A DNA stretch of 64,000 bases from Pedobacter sandarakinus (GTDB taxonomy: Bacteria; Bacteroidota; Bacteroidia; Sphingobacteriales; Sphingobacteriaceae), in contig NZ_JAPIVG010000002.1 in assembly GCF_026240095.1 (NCBI RefSeq), positions 496,001 through 560,000 on the forward strand, given 5' to 3'. The translations under genes and the position numbers were made by a program. Below are positions 20,453 to 28,947 of the stretch, piece by piece. Positions within the stretch are counted from its first letter, which is position 1. The number at the start of each line of letters is the position of its first letter. A model generated the notes under the pieces. That model was given only the letters and a program-made list of their open reading frames with translations, was not told the DNA's origin and ran no database searches.

Positions 20453-21691
20453 ATGGGTAACCTGATGGCAAAAAAACAACACTTCTTTTTGATATTGATA
20501 TTGGGCTCTTTGGCCGCCTTGGGTCCATTTTCCATTGATATGTATTTGCCCGGCTTTGTAGATATCGCTACAGATTTACACAGTACTGAATCTACTGTGG
20601 CCTTATCATTATCAAGTTTCTTTATTGGTATTTCGTTTGGCCAATTGCTTTACGGCCCTTTGTTAGATAAATATGGCCGCAAAAAGCCACTTTATTTTGG
20701 TTTAGTACTCTATATTGTGTCGTCGTTTCTTTGCCTAGCAGTTACTGATGTTAATCAGCTTATTGTGTTAAGATTTGTACAGGCAATTGGAAGTTGTGCT
20801 ACCGCCGTAGCATCGATCGCTATGGTGCGAGACTTATTTTCAGTGGAAGAAAGTCCGAAAGTTTTTGCCTCCTTAATGCTGGTTATTGCAGTTTCGCCAA
20901 TGCTGGCACCAACGGCTGGCGGGTATTTAATTTCTGCATTGGGCTGGAAATATGTATTTGTTTTTTTAGCGATTATGGCCACTTTAATGCTTTTGGCAAC
21001 TATTTTTAAGTTACCAGAAAGCTATCAGCCAGATCCAAATTATTCGTTAAAACCCAAGCCCATTTTAAGAAACTTTTTTGTAGTGTTAAGAGAGCCCCAA
21101 TTTTTAACCTATGCTTTAATAAGTGCAATCACTTTTTCTGGTTTGTTTGCCTATGTGTCTTCATCTCCAACTGTGTTTATGAAAATATACGAGGTTAATA
21201 AGACAGGCTACGGGTGGATTTTTGCTTTGCTTTCCGTTTCATTTATCGGATCCAGCCAATTAAACAGTTTTATTTTACGTTGGTTTAGTAGTAAGCAAAT
21301 TGTGAACTGGGCATTGCTTGCCCAGTGCGTGGTAAGTTTCATATTTTTAATTTTTGCATTGAATGGTTGGTTGAGCCTATACCCCACCATATTGTTTATT
21401 GCATTGTTTTTATGCTGTTTAGGTTTCATCAATCCAAATGCCTCAGCCTTGGCATTGGCACCTTTTACCAAGAACGCAGGAAGTGCATCAGCATTGATGG
21501 GTGCTTTGCAAATGGGTTTGGGTGCGCTTGCGTCGGTTATTGTGAGTTTGTTTAGCGAAACTACAGTTGTACCAATGCCTCTTGTAATGGCTTCGGCAGC
21601 CGCCATAGCCTTAATCTGTCTGATTGTAGGGAGTCGAGTAATAAAAAAAGAGATAAAGGCCGAAACAACAGGAACAATTGTTGCACACTAA
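20453..21691 (+). CDS. Bcr/CflA-family multidrug efflux transporter (MFS)
   Basis: This 412-residue protein has twelve predicted membrane helices. It carries the drug:H+ antiporter DHA1 features: LGPFSIDMYLPGF in helix 1, the loop 2-3 motif GPLLDKYGRKKPLY, and RFVQAIGSCATAVASIAMVRDLF in helix 4. Bcr/CflA members export bicyclomycin, sulfonamides or chloramphenicol; the actual substrate is unknown. A second ATG four codons in (20465, MAKKQHF) is an alternative start. It is divergent from the queuosine precursor transporter and appears monocistronic. Confidence 0.9.
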   Translation: MGNLMAKKQHFFLILILGSLAALGPFSIDMYLPGFVDIATDLHSTESTVALSLSSFFIGISFGQLLYGPLLDKYGRKKPLYFGLVLYIVSSFLCLAVTDVNQLIVLRFVQAIGSCATAVASIAMVRDLFSVEESPKVFASLMLVIAVSPMLAPTAGGYLISALGWKYVFVFLAIMATLMLLATIFKLPESYQPDPNYSLKPKPILRNFFVVLREPQFLTYALISAITFSGLFAYVSSSPTVFMKIYEVNKTGYGWIFALLSVSFIGSSQLNSFILRWFSSKQIVNWALLAQCVVSFIFLIFALNGWLSLYPTILFIALFLCCLGFINPNASALALAPFTKNAGSASALMGALQMGLGALASVIVSLFSETTVVPMPLVMASAAAIALICLIVGSRVIKKEIKAETTGTIVAH

Positions 21692-21862
21692 ATTCATCAA
21701 TAGCGCCTCAGCATAAAAGCAACTTGCTATTAAAGCAGCCTTATTAAACAGTTCATTTTTATTTACAGATGGAACCGGCGAACTAGATCTTGCTGTAAAT
21801 ATTTTGATTGGCCGTGCCACCTAAACCTAATGGAAACGGCAGCCCCGAAACGAAGTGTAGGG

Positions 21863-21882
21863 CTATAGTGTACAGTAGGGCT
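21863..21882 (-). repeat. Putative dispersed intergenic repeat, copy 2
   Basis: On the minus strand this reads AGCCCTACTGTACACTATAG, agreeing at 15 of 20 positions with the stretch at 9751-9770. The forward strand also shows GTAGGGCTAT twice (21857-21866 and 21875-21884, period 18). It lies in a 295-base spacer (21692-21986) with no gene, close before the transaminase promoter element TATTTTCG at 21971-21978. Confidence 0.3.
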
Positions 21883-21986
21883 ATCCATTAATTGTTGGTA
21901 CCAACATTGCTTTCCTAAATATTAAAACGGGATGGATAAGTCGATCTACCTTCTTTCGGTCTTTTTTTACTATTTTCGCTAAGATC

Positions 21987-23132
21987 ATGTTAAGTATACC
22001 ATCTAAACTTCCAGGCGTAGGTACAACCATTTTTTCGGTAATGTCTAAGCTTGCAACAGAATACCAGGCTATCAATTTATCTCAAGGTTTCCCAGATTAC
22101 GCATGCGATCCGAAATTAGTTGAGCTGGTTACGCGGGCTATGACAGACGGCTTTAACCAATATGCGCCGATGCCGGGCAACACTTTGCTAAAGGAAACCA
22201 TTTCTGAAAAAGTGAATCAGTTGTACAAAGTAAAATACAACAGTGATACAGAAATTACCATTACAGCAGGTGGAACCCAAGCTATTTTTACTGCGCTGGC
22301 TGCCGTAATAAATTCGGGCGATGAGGTGATTATTTTTGAGCCCGCTTACGATTGCTATGCTCCTACGGTAAAACTTTTGGGTGGCTTAGTTAAAACGTAC
22401 GAGTTGGCGCCACCAAACTATGCCATTGATTGGGATATGGTAAAAAAGCTATTTACTTCCAGCACAAGGATGATCATCCTAAATACTCCGCAAAATCCGA
22501 CCGGAAGTATCTTAACTGATGATGACATGAAGGCCTTAACAAAGCTGGTAAGCGGTACTGATATCTTGATTTTAAGTGATGAGGTTTACGAACATTTGAT
22601 CTATGACGGAGAACAACATCGGAGTGTGATGCTTTACGAGGAGCTACGCGAAAGGAGCTTTATCATAGCGTCTTTCGGTAAACTGCTCCATGCTACAGGA
22701 TGGAAAGTTGGGTATTGTCTGGCGCCAGAACATTTGACCAAAGAATTTAGAAAGGTACACCAATTTAATGTTTTCAGCGTTAATAGTCCGATGCAGGAAG
22801 CTATTGCAAACTATCTTTCAGAACCGAGCAACTATATGGGTTTAGCAAATTTCTTCCAAAATAAGCGAGACTATTTTCAGTCGTTACTTAGCGGAAGTAG
22901 ATTTGAGTTATTGCCCTGCAAAGGTTCATATTTTCAATGTGCCAGTTACCAGAATATTAGTGATGAAAAAGATACTGATTTTACCATGCGTTTGATAAAA
23001 GAGTTTGGCGTAGCTGCAATACCAATATCTGCATTCTACCAAAAATCTACTGATTATGGTATCATTAGGTTTTGTTTTGCCAAAGAGGATGAAACCCTTG
23101 CCCTGGCTGCCGAAAAATTAAGAAATGTTTAA
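21987..23132 (+). CDS. Methionine/aromatic aminotransferase (YbdL-like class I PLP enzyme)
   Basis: This 381-residue class I aminotransferase has the PLP lysine Lys232 in SFGKLLHATGWKVGY, the NTPQNPTGSIL substrate loop and the LSDEVYEHLIYD segment. The INLSQGFPDYACD N-terminus matches the YbdL/kynurenine aminotransferase/glutamine transaminase group, which prefers methionine or glutamine. The next gene is an omega-amidase, the known partner that hydrolyses the alpha-ketoglutaramate made when glutamine is amino donor. Together they could regenerate methionine from 4-methylthio-2-oxobutanoate. The pair is 22 bases apart and probably co-transcribed. Confidence 0.9.
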   Translation: MLSIPSKLPGVGTTIFSVMSKLATEYQAINLSQGFPDYACDPKLVELVTRAMTDGFNQYAPMPGNTLLKETISEKVNQLYKVKYNSDTEITITAGGTQAIFTALAAVINSGDEVIIFEPAYDCYAPTVKLLGGLVKTYELAPPNYAIDWDMVKKLFTSSTRMIILNTPQNPTGSILTDDDMKALTKLVSGTDILILSDEVYEHLIYDGEQHRSVMLYEELRERSFIIASFGKLLHATGWKVGYCLAPEHLTKEFRKVHQFNVFSVNSPMQEAIANYLSEPSNYMGLANFFQNKRDYFQSLLSGSRFELLPCKGSYFQCASYQNISDEKDTDFTMRLIKEFGVAAIPISAFYQKSTDYGIIRFCFAKEDETLALAAEKLRNV

Positions 23133-23154
23133 CTAACATGTAATACAATCACAG

Positions 23155-23958
23155 ATGGAAACACCAGTTTACACCCAAATAGAAAACCTGAAGATAACTG
23201 TTTTCCAGGCTTACCTATTCTGGGAAAATGTAGAAAAAAATCTGCAAAACCTAGCCTTGCGATTATCCATGGGTGTTAGGGAAAAAACCGATGTAATTGT
23301 TTTACCAGAGATGTTCAACAGCGGTTTTAGTATGAATGCCGAGGGCTTGGCCGAGGAAATGGGTGGGTTTACGATGCAGTGGATGCAAAAGATTGCATAT
23401 CAATATAACTGTATCGTTACCGGGAGTTTAATTATTAAAGAAAACGGAAATTTTTACAATCGCCTGGTGTGGATGGACCAGGACGGGACCTGTAAATATT
23501 ATGATAAACGCCATTTATTTGGTCTTGGTGATGAGGATAAAAATTTCACCCAAGGAAACGATAAACTCATTGTCGAATTGAAGGGCTGGAAAATTAGATT
23601 AGCCGTATGCTATGATTTGCGTTTCCCGGTTTGGTTAAGAAATGTGAATGAGGAATATGACATGTTGCTTTTGGTGGCGAGCTGGCCTGATAAGCGTTCG
23701 GCGCATTGGAAAGCCCTGATTCCTGCAAGGGCAATAGAGAACCAGAGCTATGTTGTAGCGGTAAACCGTGTGGGGCATGATGGAAACCAAATTTACCATA
23801 GCGGGCACTCCATGTGCATTGATCCTTATGGCAACACTGTATACTATAAACCTGAAGACGAAGATTTATACACTTTCAGCATTAATTACGAGGAACTAGT
23901 TAAAATTCGCAGGCAATTTCCTTTTTTACGGGATGCCGACCAATTTAACATTCAGTAG
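23155..23958 (+). CDS. Omega-amidase (YafV/Nit2-like nitrilase-family amidohydrolase)
   Basis: This 267-residue nitrilase-superfamily enzyme shows the Glu-Lys-Cys triad: Glu in VIVLPEMFNSGF, Lys in YYDKRHLF and Cys in LAVCYDLRFPVW. The length and motif spacing fit omega-amidases such as YafV, which hydrolyse alpha-ketoglutaramate or alpha-ketosuccinamate. It follows the YbdL-like transaminase by 22 bases, a pairing that supports this role over a generic carbon-nitrogen hydrolase. It is cytosolic, with no signal peptide. Confidence 0.9.
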   Translation: METPVYTQIENLKITVFQAYLFWENVEKNLQNLALRLSMGVREKTDVIVLPEMFNSGFSMNAEGLAEEMGGFTMQWMQKIAYQYNCIVTGSLIIKENGNFYNRLVWMDQDGTCKYYDKRHLFGLGDEDKNFTQGNDKLIVELKGWKIRLAVCYDLRFPVWLRNVNEEYDMLLLVASWPDKRSAHWKALIPARAIENQSYVVAVNRVGHDGNQIYHSGHSMCIDPYGNTVYYKPEDEDLYTFSINYEELVKIRRQFPFLRDADQFNIQ

Positions 23959-24015
23959 AATATATACAAAAATTAATTATAAGCCAGTACACGAAACATA
24001 AAGAATTACTAAAAC

Positions 24016-25047
24016 ATGTTTAACCGCCGCAAATTTATAAAAGCCTCTGCCCTCTCTGCTACAGTTTTAGCAATAAGTAAATCTGGTTTTGCTGAAATGC
24101 CAATGAGCAAACCTGCTGTTGGCAGTTTACCTATTGTAATCTCGACCTGGGATTTCGGTATTGCTGCCAATGCAGATGCATGGAAAGTTTTGGCTAAAGG
24201 TGGTACAGCTTTAGATGCAGTAGAGCAAGGCGTTTGGGTTCCGGAAGCTGACGAGAAAAACCAAACAGTGGGTTACGGCGGGTTGCCTGATCGAGATGGC
24301 AGGGTAACCTTGGATGCGTGCATTATGGATGACAAAGGAAACTGCGGAGCCGTGCTTGCCCTTGAACATATTAAGCACCCTATTTCGGTAGCAAGAAAAG
24401 TGATGGAAAAGACCCCTCATGTTATGCTTGCTGGAGATGGAGCATTACAATTTGCACTAGAGCAGGGTTTTAAGAAGGAGAACTTATTAACTCCAGCCAG
24501 CGAAAAGGCCTGGAAAACTTGGCTAAAAAGTGCCAAGTATGAGCCTGTTATGAATATTGAAAACAAGCTTTATGATAAGGCAGCTCCTCAAAAACTTCCT
24601 GGTAACCAGTATAATCATGATACCATAGGGATGTTGGCAATAGATGCCAAAGGTAATATTTCTGGTGCATGCACCACTAGCGGCATGGCCTATAAGCTCC
24701 ATGGAAGAATTGGTGATAGCCCAATTATTGGTGCTGGTTTATTTGTAGATAATGAGGTTGGGGGGGCTACATCAACAGGCGTTGGTGAAGAGGTAGTGAG
24801 AAATGTTGGTTCATTTTTGGTGGTGGAGTTAATGAGACAAGGATACAGCCCAGAAGCGGCATGTAAAGAAGCGGTAATGCGCATCATTAAAAAGAAACCA
24901 GAAACAGCTAAGGATATACAGGTAGGTTTCTTGGCTATCAATAAAAAAGGCGAGTATGGTGCCTATGCCATACAGAAGGGGTTTAGCTTTGCGGTTTGCA
25001 ATGCAGATAAACAAGATTTACTTATAAAAGGCAAAAGTTATTATTAA
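24016..25047 (+). CDS. Glycosylasparaginase-type N-terminal nucleophile hydrolase
   Basis: This 343-residue protein belongs to the asparaginase-2/glycosylasparaginase family. The autocleavage site is HDTIGM, with Thr203 as the new N-terminal nucleophile. Downstream segments GACTTSGMAYKLHGRIGDSPIIGAG match the family. A signal with twin arginines (NRRKFIKASA, then a hydrophobic stretch to about residue 27) suggests export, possibly by Tat. It would cleave GlcNAc-Asn bonds from N-glycoprotein peptides or act as an asparaginase. The cutC gene follows 32 bases later on the same strand. Confidence 0.9.
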   Translation: MFNRRKFIKASALSATVLAISKSGFAEMPMSKPAVGSLPIVISTWDFGIAANADAWKVLAKGGTALDAVEQGVWVPEADEKNQTVGYGGLPDRDGRVTLDACIMDDKGNCGAVLALEHIKHPISVARKVMEKTPHVMLAGDGALQFALEQGFKKENLLTPASEKAWKTWLKSAKYEPVMNIENKLYDKAAPQKLPGNQYNHDTIGMLAIDAKGNISGACTTSGMAYKLHGRIGDSPIIGAGLFVDNEVGGATSTGVGEEVVRNVGSFLVVELMRQGYSPEAACKEAVMRIIKKKPETAKDIQVGFLAINKKGEYGAYAIQKGFSFAVCNADKQDLLIKGKSYY

Positions 25048-25079
25048 TAGTTCATCCAAAGATACTTCGAGGTAAATTA

Positions 25080-25856
25080 ATGAATTTGAGCGGAAGTGTT
25101 ACAAGTAGCACATTAACAAATAACATTGACTTAGAAATCTGTGCAAATGGATATGAGTCTGCCTGGATAGCCCAACAGGGTGGCGCAACTCGGGTGGAAC
25201 TTTGCAATAACCTGGCCGAAGGTGGCACTACCCCTAGCTACGCTCAAATTTCTTTAACTAAAAAGCATTTGAACATAGAAGTCTGGCCGATTATTAGACC
25301 CAGAGGTGGCGATTTCCTTTACAATGATTTAGAGCTAAACTTAATGAAGGAGGATATAAAAATCTGCAAATCATTAAATTGCGATGGGATAGTTATCGGA
25401 TTGTTACGCCAGGATGGTACCATCGACATTGAAGGTTGTAAAATCCTGATTGATCTCGCTTCTCCACTTCCGGTTGCCTTTCACCGTGCTTTCGATATGA
25501 CTAACGACATGGAACAGGCCCTGGAAGATTTAATATCCCTAGGAATAGTACGCGTACTCTCCTCAGGAGGCGAAACCTCGGCTTTAGCGGGTGTAGATAA
25601 ATTAGCCAGGTTGATAGAAAAAGCCAAAGGTAGAATAGCCGTTATGCCAGGTGCTGGAATTAATGCAAATAATATCAAAATAATAATGAAAAATACCGGT
25701 GCAATGAATTTTCATGCATCCGCTAAAGATTTTGTACCCAGCAAAATGCGGTATCGCAACACAAGCACCAAAATGGGCACTGTAACAGACGAATATCAAC
25801 ATGAATTGACATCTCTGGAACAGGTTAAAGCTATTGTTGAGGCTATCACTTCCTAA
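25080..25856 (+). CDS. cutC: CutC-family protein
   Basis: This 258-residue TIM-barrel protein matches CutC: LEICANGYESAWIAQQGGATRVELCNNLAEGG near the start, then RPRGGDFLYND and VAFHRAFDM, and RVLSSGGETSALAG. The family was named for copper homeostasis in E. coli, but direct copper function is disputed. The conserved His and Glu/Arg residues line the barrel mouth. It follows the glycosylasparaginase gene by about 30 bases, so the two may be co-transcribed. No signal peptide is seen. Confidence 0.92.
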   Translation: MNLSGSVTSSTLTNNIDLEICANGYESAWIAQQGGATRVELCNNLAEGGTTPSYAQISLTKKHLNIEVWPIIRPRGGDFLYNDLELNLMKEDIKICKSLNCDGIVIGLLRQDGTIDIEGCKILIDLASPLPVAFHRAFDMTNDMEQALEDLISLGIVRVLSSGGETSALAGVDKLARLIEKAKGRIAVMPGAGINANNIKIIMKNTGAMNFHASAKDFVPSKMRYRNTSTKMGTVTDEYQHELTSLEQVKAIVEAITS

Positions 25857-25954
25857 ATCACTGTTTGGATATCAACTAAATAACTAAATCATTACACAAT
25901 TAGCATTCATTTTTTTCTGGTTATTTTTTACATTTAAGAAATTTTCGCTCAAAG

Positions 25955-26464
25955 ATGAATCAAATCGCAGAAGAAAATTGCAGTTACTGCAACATCACCT
26001 GTTCAACAAATGACTTTGTATGTAAACATTGTGGGTATCCGATACATGGTACTGAAAAAGAACAAAAAACATTTATTGTACAAAAACGAAATCTCGAATT
26101 AGATATTGAAGACAATGAGCGGAGTGTTAATTTCGTAACAAATCTTTTTCTCATCACGGCTGGCGGCTGGCTAGTAATTACATTATTTTATTTTTTCTCC
26201 AATAGACACCCCGATGAGGCATATCAAATATTGTTTAAGGGGGCACTTAGGTTAGAAATATATTTCAGCCTGGCACTTTGGAGCAAGTATCATCCCTTGC
26301 CTAGTTTTATTGTGGGATTATTGGTTTATTTCATCTTTCCCATGTCAGGAACAATTTTCGAATTAATTCTTGTTATATATTATATCGCCAAAGGCATTAG
26401 CGCAAGTTTGAAGATTATAAAGTTAAAAGCAGCACTTTATTATAGAAACAGCTATTTGGTATGA
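25955..26464 (+). CDS. Zinc-ribbon membrane protein (tandem paralogue 1)
   Basis: This 169-residue protein has an N-terminal zinc ribbon (CSYCNITC and VCKHCGYP, about residues 9-28). The segment GTEKEQKTFIVQK follows, then three or four hydrophobic helices (about residues 60-150). It is clearly related to the next gene, sharing the motif CGYPIxGTxxEQKTFIVQK, and even the bases before the start (TTTTCGCTCAAAG) resemble those before its neighbour. No known family function was recognised. It appears to be a cytoplasm-facing zinc ribbon on a small membrane protein. It lies directly upstream of its paralogue and a CPBP protease gene. Confidence 0.75.
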   Translation: MNQIAEENCSYCNITCSTNDFVCKHCGYPIHGTEKEQKTFIVQKRNLELDIEDNERSVNFVTNLFLITAGGWLVITLFYFFSNRHPDEAYQILFKGALRLEIYFSLALWSKYHPLPSFIVGLLVYFIFPMSGTIFELILVIYYIAKGISASLKIIKLKAALYYRNSYLV

Positions 26465-26568
26465 ACTAGTATTGATATCTTAAGAAACAACTGGAAAAGT
26501 AGCTAACGCTTTCGGTACGATTGCAAATGTTAAAATTAGATTTTATCTTTAAAAAATTATCGCTCAGT

Positions 26569-27093
26569 ATGGAACTAACACAAAATACAAACTGCAATTA
26601 CTGCTATAAACCATTTACAACAGCCGACATATTTTGCAACAGCTGTGGTTACCCAATTCAAGGTACAGATGTGGAGCAAAAAACTTTTATTGTTCAAAAA
26701 AGCCACACGGAAGTAGATATAAGAGAGTTAGAAGCCAAGGTTGGTTCAGCACGAAACTCTCTTTATTGGATTGGCGGAATTACTGCTATCTGGACAGCAA
26801 TCAACTTTTTTACCACTAGTGATGGGAATGAAGCATTTGCGTTATTAATCACTAATGTAATTTTAGTGGGTGGATTTTTGTCCCTAGCGGCCTGGAGTAA
26901 AACCAAACCTGCAGCTGCCTTGATATCTGGCCTGTCTCTTTACATTGTTATCCAGATTTTAAATTTTATTGTAGCACCTGCATCTATTTTTTCTGGGATT
27001 ATCTTCAAGATTATCATCATTGGTTACCTGATCAATGGAATAAAAGCGGTGTTAGATATCGAAAAATTAAAGAAAGAAAACGAGATAAAATAA
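26569..27093 (+). CDS. Zinc-ribbon membrane protein (tandem paralogue 2)
   Basis: This is a diverged duplicate of the preceding gene. The zinc ribbon reads CNYCYKPF and FCNSCGYP, then QGTDVEQKTFIVQK, and three or four hydrophobic helices follow. The frame opens at an ATG at 26521, but ATG 26569 (MELTQNTN) aligns with the start of paralogue 1. The preceding bases (AAATTATCGCTCAGT) also mirror the duplicated upstream sequence, so 26569 is preferred, giving 174 residues. Its stop is one base before the TTG start of the CPBP protease gene. The function is unknown; linkage suggests a joint role with that protease. Confidence 0.72.
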   Translation: MELTQNTNCNYCYKPFTTADIFCNSCGYPIQGTDVEQKTFIVQKSHTEVDIRELEAKVGSARNSLYWIGGITAIWTAINFFTTSDGNEAFALLITNVILVGGFLSLAAWSKTKPAAALISGLSLYIVIQILNFIVAPASIFSGIIFKIIIIGYLINGIKAVLDIEKLKKENEIK

Positions 27094-27094
27094 C

Positions 27095-27850
27095 TTGGAA
27101 GGAGAACTACATCCGATTAAAACCTGCAATAGTTGTCAGTCGGAGATTGCCGAAAGTTATAAATTCTGTAACATCTGTGGCGAAATCCAATTGCAAACTT
27201 GCAAAGTAGAATACCATTCCAAATGGTTGAGCTTAAAGCAAGTTGCGTTATTTTTCGTTACCCAGATTGTGATTTGCCTTTTGCCCCTCGCAGTCGAGCA
27301 AGATGACATCGAGTCCTCCTTATTGCTTGATACGCTATCTGCAATTGTTTGCTTAATTTTTTTCGGATACAATTGGAGAGAAAATTGCAAGGTCTTAAGC
27401 TGGCCGAGTTTTTCATTAAAGAAGGTTGTCTTCTATAGTTTCATCGCCATTCTTGCGTCGCTTGCAGTCCAATACATTGTCGGTAAGCTAAATGTAGTCA
27501 TTTTTCAAAAGGAACAATCTTACTACGATACATTCGAATATCATCCATACGGAAAATATTTAATGGTGCTATCTATCGCAATCTTTCCAGCGGTTTTTGA
27601 AGAACTTGCGTTTAGAGGCTTCGTTCTTCAAAAACTTTTGAAGGTGGTAGATAGACAGCAAGCTGTTTACATTACATCCGTGCTGTTTTTCATCATTCAC
27701 TTTAGTTTGATATCCGTATTTTGGTTACTACCCTTTGCGTTAGTTCTTGGATTTATAAGACTTAGAGAGAATACCATTTGGTACAGTATTATCATTCATT
27801 TTCTTTTTAACTTAACAGCTTGTCTGAATGAGGTTTACAACGTTTTTTAA
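27095..27850 (+). CDS. Zinc-ribbon CPBP-family intramembrane metalloprotease
   Basis: This 251-residue protein joins an N-terminal zinc ribbon (CNSCQSEI and FCNICGE, residues 11-30) to a CPBP (CaaX protease/bacteriocin-processing) domain. The catalytic motifs are visible: FEELAFRGFVLQKLL (EExxxR), FIIHFSLIS and a final HFLFNL. About seven membrane segments are expected. The start codon is TTG, one base after the preceding stop; no ATG lies before the zinc ribbon, so coupling to the zinc-ribbon paralogue is likely. CPBP proteins process prenylated proteins or act in bacteriocin immunity; the substrate here is unknown. Confidence 0.85.
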   Translation: MEGELHPIKTCNSCQSEIAESYKFCNICGEIQLQTCKVEYHSKWLSLKQVALFFVTQIVICLLPLAVEQDDIESSLLLDTLSAIVCLIFFGYNWRENCKVLSWPSFSLKKVVFYSFIAILASLAVQYIVGKLNVVIFQKEQSYYDTFEYHPYGKYLMVLSIAIFPAVFEELAFRGFVLQKLLKVVDRQQAVYITSVLFFIIHFSLISVFWLLPFALVLGFIRLRENTIWYSIIIHFLFNLTACLNEVYNVF

Positions 27851-27861
27851 GTTGACTGCTA

Positions 27862-28248
27862 CTAAATTTTTGGTTTATAATGCAGCCCCGGGGTTAAATA
27901 GTGGAGTAAAATTACCCTCGAATAGCGATAATTAAATGGCGAACATAGAAAAACGCCAATGATTATTATTGTAGTAAAATACCAAAGGTTCTCGTAAATT
28001 AATTCCAATCCAAAAAGATAAGATGCAATTGAAATGGTTATAATTTCCGCTACATTCATTGCATAACTTACAAACATAGAAACATAATAGAATCCGGGTT
28101 CACGCTCGAATTTTAAGTTACATACCGGGCAATGGATATTTGTTTTCTGCAATTTAAAGGCATACGCATTTCCCTCAAAAATATCTCCCTTTCTGCACCT
28201 TGGACACTTGCATTTTATAAATGCTTGAAATTTTGAAAGCTCTTCCAT
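27862..28248 (-). CDS. DUF983 membrane protein with CxxC motifs
   Basis: This 128-residue protein has two CxxC pairs (CKCPRCRKGDIFEG and CPVCNLKFEREPG) and two membrane helices, and matches the DUF983 family. The pattern ends with HYKPKI. The frame extends to an ATG at 28278, but a promoter element TATTTTTG (28268-28275) lies there, so ATG 28248 (MEELSKF) is preferred. A TGATCTAAATCA palindrome sits about 42 bases before the predicted transcript start, and a Crp/Fnr gene lies just upstream. The role of DUF983 is unknown; links to cytochrome oxidase clusters are common in the family. Confidence 0.85.
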   Translation of the reverse strand: MEELSKFQAFIKCKCPRCRKGDIFEGNAYAFKLQKTNIHCPVCNLKFEREPGFYYVSMFVSYAMNVAEIITISIASYLFGLELIYENLWYFTTIIIIGVFLCSPFNYRYSRVILLHYLTPGLHYKPKI

Positions 28249-28267
28249 ATTATTGTTTATTTGAATA

Positions 28268-28310
28268 CAAAAATACATCGAAGAAATATGGTTTTTTATG
28301 ATCTAAATCA
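28268..28310 (-). promoter_or_regulatory. DUF983 promoter with Crp/Fnr-like site at about -42
   Basis: The -7 element TATTTTTG lies at 28268-28275 on the minus strand, with no good TTTG -33 element. The palindrome TGAT-CTAA-ATCA at 28299-28310 resembles the Fnr box and is centred about 42 bases before the expected start, where class II activators of the Crp/Fnr family bind. The neighbouring gene encodes a Crp/Fnr-type regulator. Confidence 0.5.
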
Positions 28311-28357
28311 TAGCGATGATCATAATGATATAAGCATGGCTTTAAAAGGTTGAGAGC

Positions 28358-28939
28358 TTAAGTGCGAACTATTTTACCATTTTCGATAGTAATTAGCCCT
28401 TGCTTCGCTAACGCTTTTACGCCCCTAATTACGGTTTCTACTCTCAATCCTGTCATGTCCGCAAGTTCTTTACGAGTTGTCTTTAAGCTTTCGCCAGCTG
28501 CTAAATCATTCAGCAAATATTTAATAAGCGTGAGGAGTATGTGTTCTGCCCTTTCGTTTGCAAGTTCTTCAAGCATCATTGATTTATAAAAAAGTCTGTT
28601 GCTTAAAGTTTGGATCAATGTAATACTAAAGCCAGGAGTGTTTTCGATAAGTTGGAAAAATTGCGCCCGGGTTGCCAGGATTAGTTCTGCGCTTTCATTA
28701 ACAATGGTGTATGCTAAATAACGTCTATTTACAATTATTGCAGGCTCTCCGAAATATTGTCCGGCCTTAAAAATTCCTTGTATAAATTCTTTGCCATCCT
28801 CGCTTATGGTAACCATTCTTACCTCGCCAGTTACGATAAAATATACATATTTCGGCAATGTACCTGCACGATAGACCACATCATTTTTTGCGAACTTTTT
28901 AGTCTTAAAACCATCGTTAATCAGGTTTTCGAAATTCAT
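28358..28939 (-). CDS. Crp/Fnr-family transcriptional regulator
   Basis: This 193-residue protein has an N-terminal cyclic-nucleotide-binding-like domain (YFGEPAIIVNRRYLAYTIV near residues 62-80) and a C-terminal winged helix (TRKELADMTGLRVETVIRGVKAL, about residues 150-172). No cysteine cluster for iron-sulfur binding is present, so it is not a classic oxygen-sensing Fnr. It starts nine bases after the ddl stop, so the two genes are probably co-transcribed. A palindrome TGATCTAAATCA before the next gene downstream is a plausible target. The ligand is unknown. Confidence 0.88.
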   Translation of the reverse strand: MNFENLINDGFKTKKFAKNDVVYRAGTLPKYVYFIVTGEVRMVTISEDGKEFIQGIFKAGQYFGEPAIIVNRRYLAYTIVNESAELILATRAQFFQLIENTPGFSITLIQTLSNRLFYKSMMLEELANERAEHILLTLIKYLLNDLAAGESLKTTRKELADMTGLRVETVIRGVKALAKQGLITIENGKIVRT

Positions 28940-28947
28940 GGCATAAT

